A stretch of 64,000 bases of DNA from Engraulis encrasicolus (GCF_034702125.1 NC_085872.1:31751876-31815875), one strand, 5' to 3'; shown: positions 1 to 13,926, counted from the first letter of the stretch. Notes: generated by a model not told the origin, from the sequence alone. Numbers and translations are program-made.

Positions 1-194
1 ACCCCACAGTGGATTTGAGGTGGGGCTGGAGAGGAGACACCGCCTCAGTGTCAGCCAGCAGCGTTATCACCACCTCCCCAGCATCCAGCAGTGCTTTGTT
101 CTTCTCCCCTCCGGAAACACAATTCTGCAGGAGAAGGAACCGAGCATGGCAAGTGAAGAGTGTCGCAAACACAAACACACACGCACACACACAC

Positions 195-213
195 GGAGGA
201 GGAGGGAGGGAGG

Positions 214-281
<68 letters not shown>
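195..281. repeat. (GGAG)n/(GA)n purine microsatellite
   Basis: Purine-only strand: GGAG units followed by about 30 GA units with one AAAG interruption. A short CA tract lies just before it. Open frames across it encode only Arg-Glu or Ser-Leu repeats and are not genes. Confidence 0.97.
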
Positions 282-375
282 TTTGAGTACAGACCCTGTC
301 AAAAGGAGGAGCCATAATTTGACTGCAATGAGATGTGTGTGCAGGTGTGTAAGTGTTGCATGGCAGTGTGTTCAG

Positions 376-377
<2 letters not shown>

Positions 378-459
<82 letters not shown>
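378..459. repeat. (TG)n microsatellite
   Basis: About 41 uninterrupted TG units. Confidence 0.98.
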
Positions 460-462
<3 letters not shown>

Positions 463-608
463 TGCGCGTGCATGTGTTGTACACTCGTGCATGACGTAGG
501 GCTGCGGGGCAGGCTCCCACCTTTTTGGATGCGATGCCTGTCTGGGTGATGAAGTAGCACCTGCCCAGCCACAGGGGACCCCCTGGGAACAAACTGATTT
601 GAGGAAGA

Positions 609-649
609 CGAACGAACGAATGAACGAATGAACGAATGAATGAATGAAT

Positions 650-706
<57 letters not shown>

Positions 707-752
707 CATGCGTGCGTGTGTGTGTGTGTGTATGTGTGTCTGTGTGTGTGTG
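609..752. repeat. (GAAC/GAAT)n followed by (TG)n compound microsatellite
   Basis: A tetranucleotide block drifting from GAAC to GAAT (609-650) runs directly into an imperfect TG block with CGTG, TATG and TCTG interruptions. Confidence 0.95.
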
Positions 753-1271
753 TTGGGGGACAGGGTTGGTTGGGGTATACAATGCTTGCTCTTAATCAGG
801 TTTTAGATTGTTGTTGGATTCTTGGTGCTTCTTCACTGAATTTCCTGAACAAAGCGTTGTGGCATCCTGTAGATTCGTACTGCCTCTCAAACAACAGCTT
901 GGACGGCCCGACCTCCGTTTGTGTACGGTGCAAACCATGTGATGGCATCGGTCAATCAGGGCCCTCGTCTCCTCCCAAAGTGACCCATGTGACGGGCTGA
1001 GTCAGCACAGGGATGTCACACAGAGCACATGTGTGGTGATGCAATAGGGTCGCTTTGGGAAGGATGCGTGGGCAACCTATACGGGCAGTCACACAAAACA
1101 CACACACGCATAATCATTGGCGCATTATTTTTGGCTACCATGAAGCATCTCCCATTGGCCTATGTACTGTACGTGTGGAGTGAGATGAAACTACGGTACA
1201 TTCATCTGGTGAGAGTCTGGTTACTTACCTCTGCCCTTACTCCTAACCTTTTTTTAATATAATGTACTTAT
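753..1271. other. unassigned single-copy-looking DNA
   Basis: No gene, RNA or repeat boundary recognised. Confidence 0.5.
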
Positions 1272-1430
1272 AGTTTTTGGGCTTTTTATGCCTTTATTAT
1301 GATTGAGATAGTGAAGAGCGACAAGAAATTAGCAGGGAGAGAGAGACGGGGAGCCGGCCCGAGTCGAACCCGGGTCGCCAGTGTAGGCCTAGCAGTCGAG
1401 TGCCCAGCCGATTGAGCAACGGCTGGGCCA
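1272..1430 (-). mobile_element. tRNA-derived SINE, copy 1
   Basis: Read on the minus strand, the head has a Pol III A box (TGCTCAATCGGCTGGGCA) and a B box (GGTTCGACTC), followed by a body rich in CTCCCC and CTCTCTC and an AT-rich tail. The same head and body recur at five other places in this window. The tRNA likeness is SINE-type: no complete cloverleaf with acceptor stem can be drawn, so this is not a tRNA gene. Confidence 0.8.
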
Positions 1431-2170
1431 TACCTTTAACTTTCTTGTAGAAAACAAATGCAAAGTTCTTCTTCACACTTCAACAAGTTGTAATGCACAA
1501 AGAGTGTCCACTAAGGAAATTTAATGAGAAGCACCCTCGAACAAATTGATGAGAAGCGACCTTAAACGGTAATTGCTTATTTCAAGAACTCCTTTTAGGC
1601 TATAAAAAAACCCCATTCAAGAAATCTGACATGGAGCAAAGAGTCACGGATGAGAAAAATATTCAAGGACGTCAAAAGAAAAGGCGGCTAACTGCAAAGA
1701 GTGCCCTTGATTTATGATTAAACGGTGAGTTTGAGGAAACAGAGCATGCACAACCCCTACCTAAATGGTGGGCTCGAGTTGATTCAACTGTGCGCCATGA
1801 GTTCTAAAACGTGCAAACTTTATGAATCAACCGTGATTTATTGTTTGCATTCAAAATAACGTGAGCAGGTGATTTCTCAAATTTCCTTACGTCAGAGCTC
1901 CATTCCTCCCATATACGTACACACTATAGCTGATCCATTCCCCAAAAAAACCAAAACCTCCCTGCTGTCGCTCTTCAGGGAGCAGGTTGGGGACCAGAGT
2001 CAGGGTCCTGGCAGCTGTGGACAGGGATGGCCCAACATCAGTTGCTCTGATTTGGGCACATGGAGAGGTGACAAGCGTTCAGCCAACTTGCTATACGACA
2101 AGGTCCTCTATAGCTGTTTTCAGGCTGGCCACAATGGTACAAGTGTCAGTTCCGCCATCAGTTCCTCTGG
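1431..2170. other. unassigned DNA
   Basis: Nothing recognised. Open frames are short and lack coding character. Confidence 0.5.
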
Positions 2171-2238
2171 GATCAAAGGAACCCGGGTCACCCGTGTAGT
2201 AACGCAGTGCCCCACCGTTTGAGACACGGCAGGGCCCT
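2171..2238 (-). mobile_element. SINE head fragment, copy 2
   Basis: Minus-strand head only: a GCCGTGTCTCAAACGG A-box region and an ACCCGGGTTCC B-box region, the same family as the copies at 18462 and 53496. The body and tail are missing. Confidence 0.7.
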
Positions 2239-2919
2239 CATTAAAGTTCTATCACGAACTTAAACTTGTTGCATAAGGGCAGGTAAATTACCACTGTATA
2301 TGATCTCATTCAAATTGCATTCCACGACTTTCAGAGCAGTACACCTGTGGATGATTGCATGCTTTTCTTCTTCTTTCTTCTGGGATCAAAGGTGTATACT
2401 GACCCCCGTTCATACTACTGTATTTGCCTAGTTCACCATGTGTAACCTGTGTCTGGTGATGTCTAGACACGGTTGTAGTGATGGTTTGCTCAGAGAAAAA
2501 AAACAAGGTTTACCACATAAAAACAAGGTTTTGAACCGATCTGTTAGTTCACAAATGCTCTTATATTCGACATGATCGTGTCAGGTTGTTTTCAAGATTA
2601 GGTGTGGGTATCCGCACCTGGATGAATTTCGTTAACCTGAAACCCCGCCAATGCTAAAATTCAACTGAAATATTAGAGAATAATTATAAAGAAGACGTGA
2701 GGAGAGCGGAGGGAGACAGGCGATAATTAAATGTCATTCCGTAACAGCATGCATTTGTGGCAGATGAATGTCTGATCATATGAAGGTCATTTCTAAAAAT
2801 GTCACATTTGTTCTTCGACATGATGCATTTATTTCTGTCATTCATATTTTATCAAATTTTCACTTTGTTTAATTAAATTCATTTCTGCCCTATTTATCGA
2901 ATGTTCAACTGCACTTTCA
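2239..2919. other. unassigned AT-rich DNA
   Basis: No feature recognised. Confidence 0.5.
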
Positions 2920-2927
2920 GATAACAT

Positions 2928-3662
2928 CAGGGGTGAAAGTAGAGGGGTGCGCACAGGTGCCTAGTACCAGTGTAAAATTTACAGCCGGTGCTCAGCACTG
3001 GTACGGTAAGAGAATAGGGTTAATGCTGGCTAAAAACCCACATTTGTTGAAAAAAAAGTTAATTGTGCTATTTCAGTAGAAAACACATACAACCACACTA
3101 GGCCATTTGAGAAGTGTTCTGCGAAGAGACGCCCAAAATAGTCAGATACAGATCTGTAGTGAACATTAAGGCTGGGTCAAATAATCGATTTAATTGATAA
3201 TCGATCAATTTCATTTAAAATTCACATAATCGATTCACAGGGCACAACATTGATTTTTTCTTTTTGTTCATTTTGTTTAATTTAGGTCTATGGAAAATAC
3301 CCAGTAGGTATTAGCCAATTAGGTCTAGGCCTACTTATTACAAATTAGCAATCTGTTAGCACTGTCAAGCCACAGCCCTTGGACATTTTTATATAAAAAT
3401 AGGCAACAGCATTTTTTGGGGGAAATCCTGGCACCAAGAAGGGAACGAATTGAACCGATTCGGAATGAATCGAATCGAATTGAATCGTGATTAATCGATT
3501 CAAAGCCCTAAGAATCGAAATCGAATCGATACAGGAACACGGCTGCGATACCCAGCCCTAGTGAACATGTTCAATTGGTTTGCATGTTCATTTGGTTTGT
3601 TTAGTGTTTGTTGGTGGGGGTTGGGTGGCACCGGTAAGACATGAAAACTACTTACACCCCTG
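2928..3662. mobile_element. non-autonomous hAT-type element (outer)
   Basis: The ends are CAGGGGTGAAAGTAG and its inverse CTACTTACACCCCTG. The 8-bp flanks GATAACAT (2920-2927) and GATAACAC (3663-3670) are a target-site duplication with one mismatch. hAT elements characteristically make 8-bp duplications and often begin CAG. No transposase frame. A second hAT-like element sits inside. Confidence 0.85.
3167..3560. mobile_element. hAT-type element with TARGGCTGGG ends, nested copy
   Basis: Starts TAAGGCTGGGT and ends ACCCAGCCCTA, flanked by a perfect 8-bp duplication GTGAACAT (3159-3166 and 3561-3568). The interior is full of ATCGATT-like words. It shares its termini with the element at 50897-51259, so it is a dispersed family. 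It interrupts the hAT at 2928-3662 and is therefore younger than it. Confidence 0.88.
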
Positions 3663-3670
3663 GATAACAC

Positions 3671-4528
3671 TATCACTCCATCTCAAACTGCCAACTACAG
3701 ATATAGACAAAGAGAGGGAGCCATCTTCTTGAAATATACCTTATTACAGTTGTATTACAGTTTCAGTGAACAGCAGTTACAGGGAAGAGTAAGACAAAGC
3801 GCCCTAGCGGCTAAATAAAAAACACAAGTGCATAGTGTCGAAATAAAGTAAATGTAACACGACACAGTAAAATGGTCAGGCCGCAGCATAAATCACACCT
3901 ATTGCAGCAGTGGAATACATTCAAATCCTTCTAAATAGAAAATGGTGTTCTGGCATTCGAGTGGTCTCGGAGTAGACTATGTCTTGTTTGTATGTCTTGT
4001 TTATCTGATGAGGCAATCTCTTTACCTATGACACAATGAGCTACTCTCAGTCCGTCTTCACTGCAATCATCAGTTCATAAAATAATAAAATAAATGAGCT
4101 GGCAGTGGGCATTTAATTCACTATGCCTCAATCCAGACCATTCAGATAACTAGTTACAATAATGGTCGCATTTGTGATGGCGCATTGCATGAAGCTTTCT
4201 GGTTAGAAATTGTGTCCATAACGCTGCATATGGGAGTGACTTCTGCTCCGCATCAATTTCACATGGTCACAAGTCATTGTGGGAACAGATTTTCTGCTGC
4301 ATAGTCGAGCAGTTACTCGCGCTGGCATGGGACCAGTAATCTGCCCTGAAGGGCGCTCATTTACCTGACGTGAATTGCGGGTGTAGTCCACATGTTTGCG
4401 AGGCAATTCACTCGCTACTTAAAGTTTTTTGCGCTGTTATTCACCAGGTGTCTCTAGAGGCGAAGATGAAAATATGTGTGTGAGGATTGATAGTGCAGTC
4501 ACCAAGGGGGTAGGATGAAATGCCTCCT
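3671..4528. other. unassigned AT-rich DNA
   Basis: No gene or repeat boundary recognised. Confidence 0.5.
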
Positions 4529-4555
4529 GTAATCAACACATGAACATTTCTGTTA

Positions 4556-4944
4556 CACAGGAGGTGTTCCGGGGTCATTTTGACCCGTATCAGTTTGGGG
4601 GGCTCATACATCAATATTTTCTTAACTCTCTGATACAATAGTGATCACATGTTGAGTAGACAAGGTAGAGGCTGAATTCTGTGGAAAAAGGAGTGCAGAT
4701 AGTGTCCGTTCCTCCAGTTGTGCATCAATGTTTCAATCTTGCGCAAAAAGAGCACTGGTGGCTCAATCCGAGAGCTTGGATTGAGTTTACTCACTTTGTT
4801 CACCGTCTCCTTGTTTTTCTCTCTCTGTGGGCCTATCTCTGACTCTCAAAAAAACATACACAGACATTCACAAGCATGACAAAGGGAAAATGGGGGTAAA
4901 TATGAGCTATATTTTTTATGCCTGGGTCAAAATGACCTGAACAC
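4556..4944. mobile_element. candidate inverted-repeat element with GGTCATTTTGACC ends
   Basis: The left end reads GGTGTTCCGGGGTCATTTTG and the right end is its approximate inverse, CAAAATGACCTGAACACC. Just outside each end is a similar 19-base word (TGTAATCAACACATGAACA at 4529, TGTAATCAAAACATGAACA at 4951). Boundaries and superfamily are uncertain. Confidence 0.45.
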
Positions 4945-5442
4945 CTTCTATGTAATCAAAACATGAACACCTTACCAGGCGTACTATAATGAACACATGG
5001 ACATAGACTTTGTCTATGCAAGGTCATTGTGAGGCATATTTTCACACAGTGGAAGATGATAGCTGTGCTGACATCAGGAAACAGAAGTGAGCAGTGAAAA
5101 CCTCTTGGATGTGCTTCTTGCCGACGACAGGATAAGTGGGACACATCTGAAAGCTCAACGCAATCAGCATTTTTGTAAACACAAGGACACCAAGACACAC
5201 ACACACATGCACACGCATGCTGACTGTACGGTATAGGCCTACACACTGCACTGTACATTATATTAGGGTGAGAAAGAGAGAGAGGGAAGGAGATAAATAT
5301 AGAAAGGTACAAAGAATAAATTGGATATCCCGGGAATATGTGCTTGTGGAGTCCCTTTGTTTTGTCTCATTTAGCCTGTAAGCAGAAACCATTTGGCAGG
5401 ATCAGCATGTGAGGACACAGCATACACATGCATGCTGTTACT

Positions 5443-5463
5443 GCACACGCACGCGCACACACA

Positions 5464-5499
<36 letters not shown>

Positions 5500-5531
5500 C
5501 ACACACACGCGCACGCACACACACACACACA

Positions 5532-5598
<67 letters not shown>
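5443..5598. repeat. compound (ACGC)n/(CA)n microsatellite
   Basis: ACGC units grading into about 35 CA units with one CT interruption. Confidence 0.97.
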
Positions 5599-6079
<481 letters not shown>

Positions 6080-6287
6080 TGGAGACATGTAATTCACACA
6101 TATCCACATAGCCCCACACACATATAAGGGGAAGATGCAGAGGTGGGCTAATGTTTTAGGGCACCTCATCTCTCTCCCTGCTGGATCCATCTCATCTCTC
6201 TCCTCACCCCCTCCCTCTTTTTTCAATCTCTTTTTGTGGTGGAAAGAAGGAGACCAGAAGAAAAATAAGAGAGTGAAAGTGAAACAG

Positions 6288-6320
6288 AAAGAGGGAGAAA
6301 GAGGGAGAAAGAGGGAGAAA

Positions 6321-6382
<62 letters not shown>
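6288..6382. repeat. (GGGAGAAA)n/(GA)n microsatellite
   Basis: Four GAGGGAGAAA-like units pass into about 28 GA units. Confidence 0.95.
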
Positions 6383-7808
<1,426 letters not shown>

Positions 7809-8400
7809 TCACACTGCAGGAAAATGGAGTCACACCACAGGGAATTCACTGCATTATGGCCATTTTAATCCTTTTGTATACATGACTGACATCTGAGCTC
7901 AGGCTAACTTGATAATGATATTGTGTTTAATCTTAATATGTGTTTTCATTAATAAAAACACTTTTTTTCCTCCTATAAGAGCAGTCACACCACAGGACAC
8001 CATAAAATGAACCTAAGCATTGCGTGACAGAAAGATTGCAATATGAAGGCATATTAAGAGGTTAAGAGTCACCTTAAACTTCCACAGCACTCTCCAATAA
8101 CTGAGGTACTGACTGGTTAGGAGCCAGTCTTTAAGACCCTTGTAGTTGGCCTTGCAGCTGCCCATTCACAAACATTGACATGCATGTCACCCCACAGGAC
8201 GCAATTTGTGTTACGAAATTGAACTTGTAGTTAATATTACTGTCTTGAGTTTTTTCCACATTCACATATCTTAATCTAAAGTTAAGATTTATGCAGTCAT
8301 GCCAAATGCTTCATACATTATTCAAAATGTTGTTGGTTAATTTATATATATATTATTATATATTGTTTCATTAATGTTACAGTCACACCGCAGGAAATTT
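7809..8400 (+). repeat. dispersed GTCACACCACAGGA-like motifs
   Basis: Five same-strand copies: GTCACACTGCAGGA near 7809, GTCACACCACAGGG near 7830, GTCACACCACAGGA near 7984, GTCACCCCACAGGA near 8186, GTCACACCGCAGGA near 8382. The AT-rich spacers are unrelated. Related words recur near 63526 (GTCACACCGTAGGA) and 63551. Repeats of this kind can be sub-terminal transposase sites, but no element ends were found. Confidence 0.5.
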
Positions 8401-9229
8401 GACATATAAACCTTTACATAAATCTTAACAAAAATGTTTCTTTTTATACAAGACTAATATGAAACATAATGTACCACATCTTCTTTCATTGACATTTGTT
8501 TTTTAAAGGAAAATAACAGTTATGTAGGTTTTTAACCAATGTTACGAAAAAACAAGGCGTCACGTCTCCCACCCACATACCAAATATGTGGTCTGTTTCT
8601 CAAATTACTAAATTGTAATTCATTTAACTACATGTTTTCTTCAGTACTATCTACTTTCTTCAAGGCGAAATACATGTGTCCTTCTATTTCCGCAGTAAAA
8701 CAAAAGTAGTTTCAGAAGAGCTCACCTACTTCTACTTCTACTTCCTGAAATAAAATATAAACGTATAGTGTATAAATAAAATGTATATATCAAATGTAGA
8801 AATGCATACAGTTTAAATATAGGTAGGGCCTATATAAATGTACATACAATCCTCCTTAAATTACTTATAAGCATTACTTGTATATGACAGCATATCTGCC
8901 ATATTGGATTAAGGACGTTTCCACTTCAGAAAAATAAATTGGAAACAGGTGGATTTGAAGACTATGGGCCTTGCTGGTGCTTGAAGAAAACATTTACTGT
9001 ACATTCCATAGCCTATCTATATTCTATACCCACCCCACTATTGTCGTCCCTGCTGCTGCCCCTGATCTATTTGTCTGATCTATGCGAACAATCAAATGAG
9101 GAAGTGGCTAGCAGATGACATGCTAATAACAACCCCAAACAAGAGTCATTCGTCAGGAGTCTCTGAGGGTCGTTCTTATTAGTGCAGCTTGAATAAATTG
9201 TGTGTGTGTGTGTGCTCGCATCTGAGAAA
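8401..9229. other. unassigned AT-rich DNA
   Basis: Nothing recognised. Confidence 0.5.
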
Positions 9230-9232
9230 GAC

Positions 9233-9310
<78 letters not shown>
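9230..9310. repeat. (GA)n microsatellite
   Basis: About 38 GA units with one AAAG interruption. Confidence 0.96.
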
Positions 9311-9313
<3 letters not shown>

Positions 9314-10635
9314 AACATTTTTGCATGGAAATGTAGGTTACGTTATGTGAAAGGTTAAGGATTTAAGGATAGGATTGGTCTGGATGCAGGTTTTGTGCTT
9401 GTTTTTGTTGTTGTTTGATAACAAAAAATGTTTTTTTTTCACTGACAGGTTAGGGTTAGGGATAGGGTGAGGGTTTGTTATTTCTTTTAGAAACAAATCT
9501 ACCAGGCCTATCTGCACATATGGAAAGGATACTTTGCAAAATGTGAACGCGAAATGCATTGCCATAAATTGACACTATTTTGTGACAACAGTCTGCAGAC
9601 AGAGACAGAAGAGATCAACACAAAAATATTGAGCATTCAAGATTTTTTTTGATTCCACACACTGCTTTCAGTGAGCAAATAATAGCGAAGAAATTAATAA
9701 CAAAAACATTGCAAACCAAACTGAAACAGCAAATGAAACAATCCACATCAAACAGAAAAGAAAGTAACAGCAAACCAAACAAAAAGCAAATTACCGGTAG
9801 TGCAGCACTAGGGAGTTTTATGGAATGCCCCAATTAGCTGGGCGGGTTGCCACACAGTAACGCGCCAGAATGGCCTACATTCACAGAGGTAGTGCAGCAA
9901 GCAGCCGAGCCGCCGAGCGAGCGCCCTGCACCCCAACATTCAAGTACCGCAGCAGTCCACAGAGAAAGCATGAGTGACAGTCACCTTAAACAGACAGGAG
10001 GGATCAGGGGAGGACAAAACGGCAACCTCTGATCTCACTGTTGGATGTCACATGGGCCCTAGTGGAAATGGAAAAAAGGCTTCTACATACTGGACTGCTA
10101 CATATCATCAACAAGATAAAGAGGAAGGGCCTATTTAAGTATCTGGGAACCACCGGCATGAGAGAAAGGCACCCGCTGCCAACAGAGATACTTCACTTGC
10201 CGAACCGTCTCGTCGTCATGCAAGCTGAAAGGCAATAATAATGTCAACACGTTGCCTCACTAAATTGTTCAGTGCACAGTGCAAGTAAGTTTTATTGAAA
10301 AAAAACCCCACCTAGGTAAGGAGTAGCCAGCGCATCAGATGGAGTTGAACCGCTAAGCAGTTAACCAACAGCCAGAGCAAGCAGCAGTGGCGAAACAAAT
10401 ACCCTCCGAAGCACAAGCGACGATTAGGAGCAGAGCAAGGAAGAAGTGCCCTTCCGGACACAGCAATGAGTATTGGGGTGGCAGAGCTGTGGCCTTGTAT
10501 GTCCCTCTCCACAAAGCAAGCATTTGTGCAGTGACCCGGTTTTGTACAGGTGCTAGCAGTTGCTCAAACGTGAACCCATTTCACTCTTTAGGCCTACAAA
10601 CCACAGTTAACAGTTCTGCTACTGCATAAGCTGTA

Positions 10636-10637
<2 letters not shown>
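9311..10637. other. unassigned DNA
   Basis: No gene recognised. A short TTAGGGTTAGGG-like word near 9450 is too short to be a telomeric tract. Confidence 0.5.
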
Positions 10638-10696
<59 letters not shown>

Positions 10697-10767
10697 CGTG
10701 CGTGCATGCGTGTGTGTAGCGTGCGTGCGTGCGTGCGTGCGTGTGTGCGTGCGTGCGTATGTGCGCT
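10638..10767. repeat. (TG)n/(GCGT)n microsatellite
   Basis: About 26 TG units followed by GCGT units. Confidence 0.96.
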
Positions 10768-10926
10768 ACAGAGAGATTGAACCCCTGAGGGAGTCTGTGT
10801 CTCTGCCAAACTCTTCATGTGTGCATCTGAAAGAGGAAGGTGGTGCCAGTTCTTTTGGTGACACAAACATGCCTAGACCCTGGAGCCCAATAGAAATAAT
10901 AATGCAGCAGGGCTGACTGGCTAGAC

Positions 10927-11287
10927 CAGTGTTTCTCAACCTTTTTTTTGGCGATGCACCCTTTCAATTCATGAAATATTTCAAGGCACCCCAAACCAAC
11001 AAGCTGTAACATGGCATCACATTCAATACCACACAAGCTTAGAAATGTAACATATTTGGAGACGTCACACGACCTACGTTCGAAGTTGCAGCTGACTGGG
11101 GCGACCTATATTTACTTTATTGTGCGTAAATGGCAGATGAAAGATTCCACTGACTAACATTAACTTATCAATTTAGACAAATATGTATTATATTACATAA
11201 TTTATTTATCAGCCACATTTCCGCGGCACCCCTGAGGGGGGCCTGCGGCACCCCAGGGTGCCCCGGCACCCCTGTTGAGAAACACTG
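10927..11287. mobile_element. non-autonomous hAT element
   Basis: The ends CAGTGTTTCTCAAC and GTTGAGAAACACTG are perfectly inverted. The flanks GGCTAGAC (10919-10926) and GCCTAGAC (11288-11295) form an 8-bp duplication with one mismatch. It is 361 bp long with a CACCCC-rich right half and no coding capacity. Confidence 0.9.
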
Positions 11288-11295
11288 GCCTAGAC

Positions 11296-12811
11296 TATGA
11301 GCACGTTTCATTTAAACATGCTTTCATTTTTACAGAAAAGAAGACAGCATTGCCCTTCACCGATGAAAAGAGCCACAGCAAAAGCAATTCCAGCATCCAC
11401 TGGCCTGAATTTTTGAGAGGATATGGCCTTCACAACAAAAGTGACAATAGGCTAACAACTCTCAGTTGGTTTTTCACTGTGTAATAGCAGATGTTCCTAC
11501 GTATGTTTAGTCAGTTTGACTGCAAGAAAAAGTAATTGTGTTGTGTATTGTGAAATGATTGAATACACATTAGAAAGACATGAATAAGATCGACAATGAA
11601 TCCCATACCATGTACTTTATTTGTCAATAGCCTATATCCATTTGCTTATCAATGGTAAAAACTAGCAACCCCCACTTTCTCTTTCTCTGTCTCAGGTTGT
11701 CTGCTTGGCCTGCCCTTTGTTTCACATGATTGATAAAGAGGAGAGCATGAATCACATATGATCCTATCAGACTAATTTCAGTAAATATAATTAGTTACTT
11801 TCCACTCCTACTTTTAATTTATGTGAGTAATTTGTAATATTGTGAATATTTTTTTTAAAGTGATACTTCTACTTTTAGTGGAATACATTTTGACCTAAGT
11901 TCAAACTACATTTGAACCCACACTGAGTAGTCAGATCAGATTGATAAAATAAAAATTAAATGTGAGAAAAATCTGCCCAAAATGAAGGGACTTTGCACGT
12001 TTCAACCATTCAACCATTTCAACAAGTTATATGTCTTGGATCAATGGATGGTTAGCCTGGGCCCATCTATCATTTCGGTGATGCAAAAAAATTAAGTTCA
12101 GTATTTTAATTTTCCTAAATAAGTCTAGGAAAAAGTGGACTGATTGATAGCTTAAACTAGGCCTACCAGCAGAGGTATCTTAGGCACATGTTAAGAAGAC
12201 CCTCTGAGAACACGGTTCAGGAGGCAACTTTGCTAGACCAACGTGGTTAGTGGTCACTGGACATTTAGATGATGACTGCTGCCAAGACGGACAGATCAAT
12301 ATTAGAAGAAACGTTTATCTATTGAGAGAAAAGCTAATTAAAAGTAATTACACACATCTTATTCAAATTACATTTTATATAGGCCTACGTTTTTTGACAC
12401 TTTTATTCGGGTAGATTTTTAGGTAGGTACTGTACTTTAACTTGAATAGGATTTCAACTAAGAAAAGATACTTTTATATAATGACAGTTTTCAGGACTCT
12501 TTCCAATTCTATACGGAGCCAGGTGAGCAAATACAGACATTTTAACCACAAATTACCATTTCTCTCCGAATTGTGTTTCTTTAAAACATCCCACCGTTTG
12601 TTTGTTGCAGATGGGCTCCATTACAACCACTAACATTTTCCTTTCACCATTGAGAAAGGCTAAAGAAGGTCCAACAAGAGGGCTCTACTTTCCCAGTTTA
12701 AGAGGAACAGAATGTGGGATAAATACACTTTGCAATTTGTCTTCACTCTGACTGCTATGCAGAAAACTGCCTTCTGTGAGTTGTTGAAAACATTGTGCTA
12801 ATCTTAACTAT
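11296..12811. other. unassigned AT-rich DNA
   Basis: No gene or repeat recognised. Confidence 0.5.
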
Positions 12812-12981
12812 CCAAGTTCTTTTGTTTGTGCTCTTTTACCTGACATGCTTCGACGGTGAAACTTCCGTCTTGATCAGAGGGTCAAATGGATGTCTAAGTG
12901 TGACGTGTTTTAAAACAGCTGATGTTGTGGAGGTGTGACCTTCATTGACAGGTTGGTCACACCTCCTGCTGTTAGAGTTGT
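12812..12981 (-). mobile_element. Penelope-like element, inverted 3' end fragment (left arm)
   Basis: This is the approximate reverse complement of 15020-15211, the 3' end of the Penelope-like element described next. It meets the plus-strand GIY-YIG remnant head to head at about 12980. Such 5'-truncated inverted pieces are typical of Penelope-like insertions. It includes a degenerate hammerhead-like word set (GACGGAAGTTTCACCGTC with GTCAGG nearby, read on the minus strand). Confidence 0.75.
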
Positions 12982-13110
12982 GACAAGACCTACATAGGGG
13001 AGACAGGAAAGATATTTAATATAAGAAAATATGAACATAAAAGGAGTGTGAAAAAGAAACAGAACAGAGCAATAAAGGAAAAGGCCAAGCAAGAAAATCA
13101 GCAATAACTG
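12979..13110 (+). pseudogene. Penelope-like element GIY-YIG endonuclease, first fragment
   Basis: Translation from 12979 gives CDKTYIGETGK, then an IRKYEH motif and a lysine-rich stretch. This is the N-terminal part of the GIY-YIG nuclease domain that ends the polyprotein of Penelope-like retroelements; the family pattern is C-x-x-x-Y-I-G-E-T-G-R, then R-x-x-E-H. The nuclease nicks target DNA to prime reverse transcription. After a frame change the sequence continues KSAIT (13095-13109), the next conserved block, and is then cut by an 816-bp insertion. No reverse transcriptase domain is present, so the copy was 5'-truncated on arrival and is not functional. The rest is at 13927-14046 and 14959-15033. 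Confidence 0.85.
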
Positions 13111-13926
13111 TAGCCTGATAAACCAGCCTAAATGCGACACCAGAGTAATTTAATCCGGCCCCGATGAACGATACCTCCTACTTCAAACCGTGCCGGCGCT
13201 CTGACCAATCAGCGATCTTTGCCGTTGATGTGTTTTCCCAACGGTTTTGCCCGCTTTGATTCAAAACAAATCTCTGCGTTGTAATTGGTTTTGCCAGACT
13301 GAGGGCACAGTGTTCAAAACATTAGGTGCGATCGAGATTTTGTCAACGCATGCATGCGCATTTAGACAGCAATGCACCCTGGATGAAAATGCTGCATGAC
13401 GGTTAGATTTCCTGTCAAACTTCGAAATTTCGTCTTTGTTGTGTTGACGAGGTGACATGTCACATGGTGTCAAATTATCGCGGGATGAATGCGGCTGCAG
13501 TCAGATCTTGCAACCTCTGCAGTTGCTTATCCCCTTCAACGCTCATCTGCGGACTGCCTCCGAGGTCACGCGCCCATGAACTGGTTGGTCAACAACTCAC
13601 TCACGAGTGTATATGGGTCTTGTCTCACACCTCTACACAAGTTTGCGCAGGTCCCCACTTCAGCTCCTCCTCACTGCCTGTCCCCCCACTCCTCACACGT
13701 GGTGTGTTAGTAGAGCAAATCGGTGCGAGCTCATCGTCTCGTTCATATTTGTGGCCGACTGTAAATGCGCAGTATTTAATAACACCCACATCGTGACAAC
13801 AAGTTCTCGCTGCCGTGCTTCGTCAATGTTGGTCGACAGCAACGAAGTCGTATGGGGCTATTATCAGACCCACTCGCAGCTGAATATTTTTCAGCGTCCA
13901 GCAGTTGGCGCTGGTTTACCAGGCTA
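13111..13926. mobile_element. 816-bp element with TAGCCTG ends and a 9-bp target duplication
   Basis: Ends TAGCCTGATAAACCAGC and, inverted, TAGCCTGGTAAACCAGC (one mismatch). Perfect flanking duplication CAATAACTG at 13102-13110 and 13927-13935. It interrupts the Penelope GIY-YIG sequence, and removing it brings KSAIT next to the following conserved block. A 9-bp duplication suggests a Mutator-like element; an 8-bp hAT duplication plus one matching base is the alternative. Three short frames inside (up to 115 codons) match nothing I recognise. GC content is higher than that of its surroundings. Confidence 0.85.

Noticed and set aside
9..782. Many overlapping open frames of 80-140 codons on both strands
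   Set aside because: They are (CA)n, (TG)n and (GA)n tracts read as Thr-His, Cys-Val, Arg-Glu or Ser-Leu repeats. Lacking stops is automatic in such tracts. The same applies to the frames at 5367-6428, 6661-6986, 10594-10916, 15556-16129, 23402-23836, 25541-25876, 38714-39378, 40692-40921, 41441-41855, 47084-47462, 50523-50957, 52276-52870, 58469-58822 and 60450-60802.
1340..1430. tRNA gene
   Set aside because: A and B boxes are present, but there is no full cloverleaf, and the same head with a common body recurs at five other sites, so it is a SINE. The same holds for the copies at 2171, 14047, 18462, 23188 and 53496.
13452..13796. 114-codon gene in the Penelope region
   Set aside because: It lies wholly inside the 816-bp insertion; three overlapping frames are open there because of GC-rich composition, and none matches a known family.
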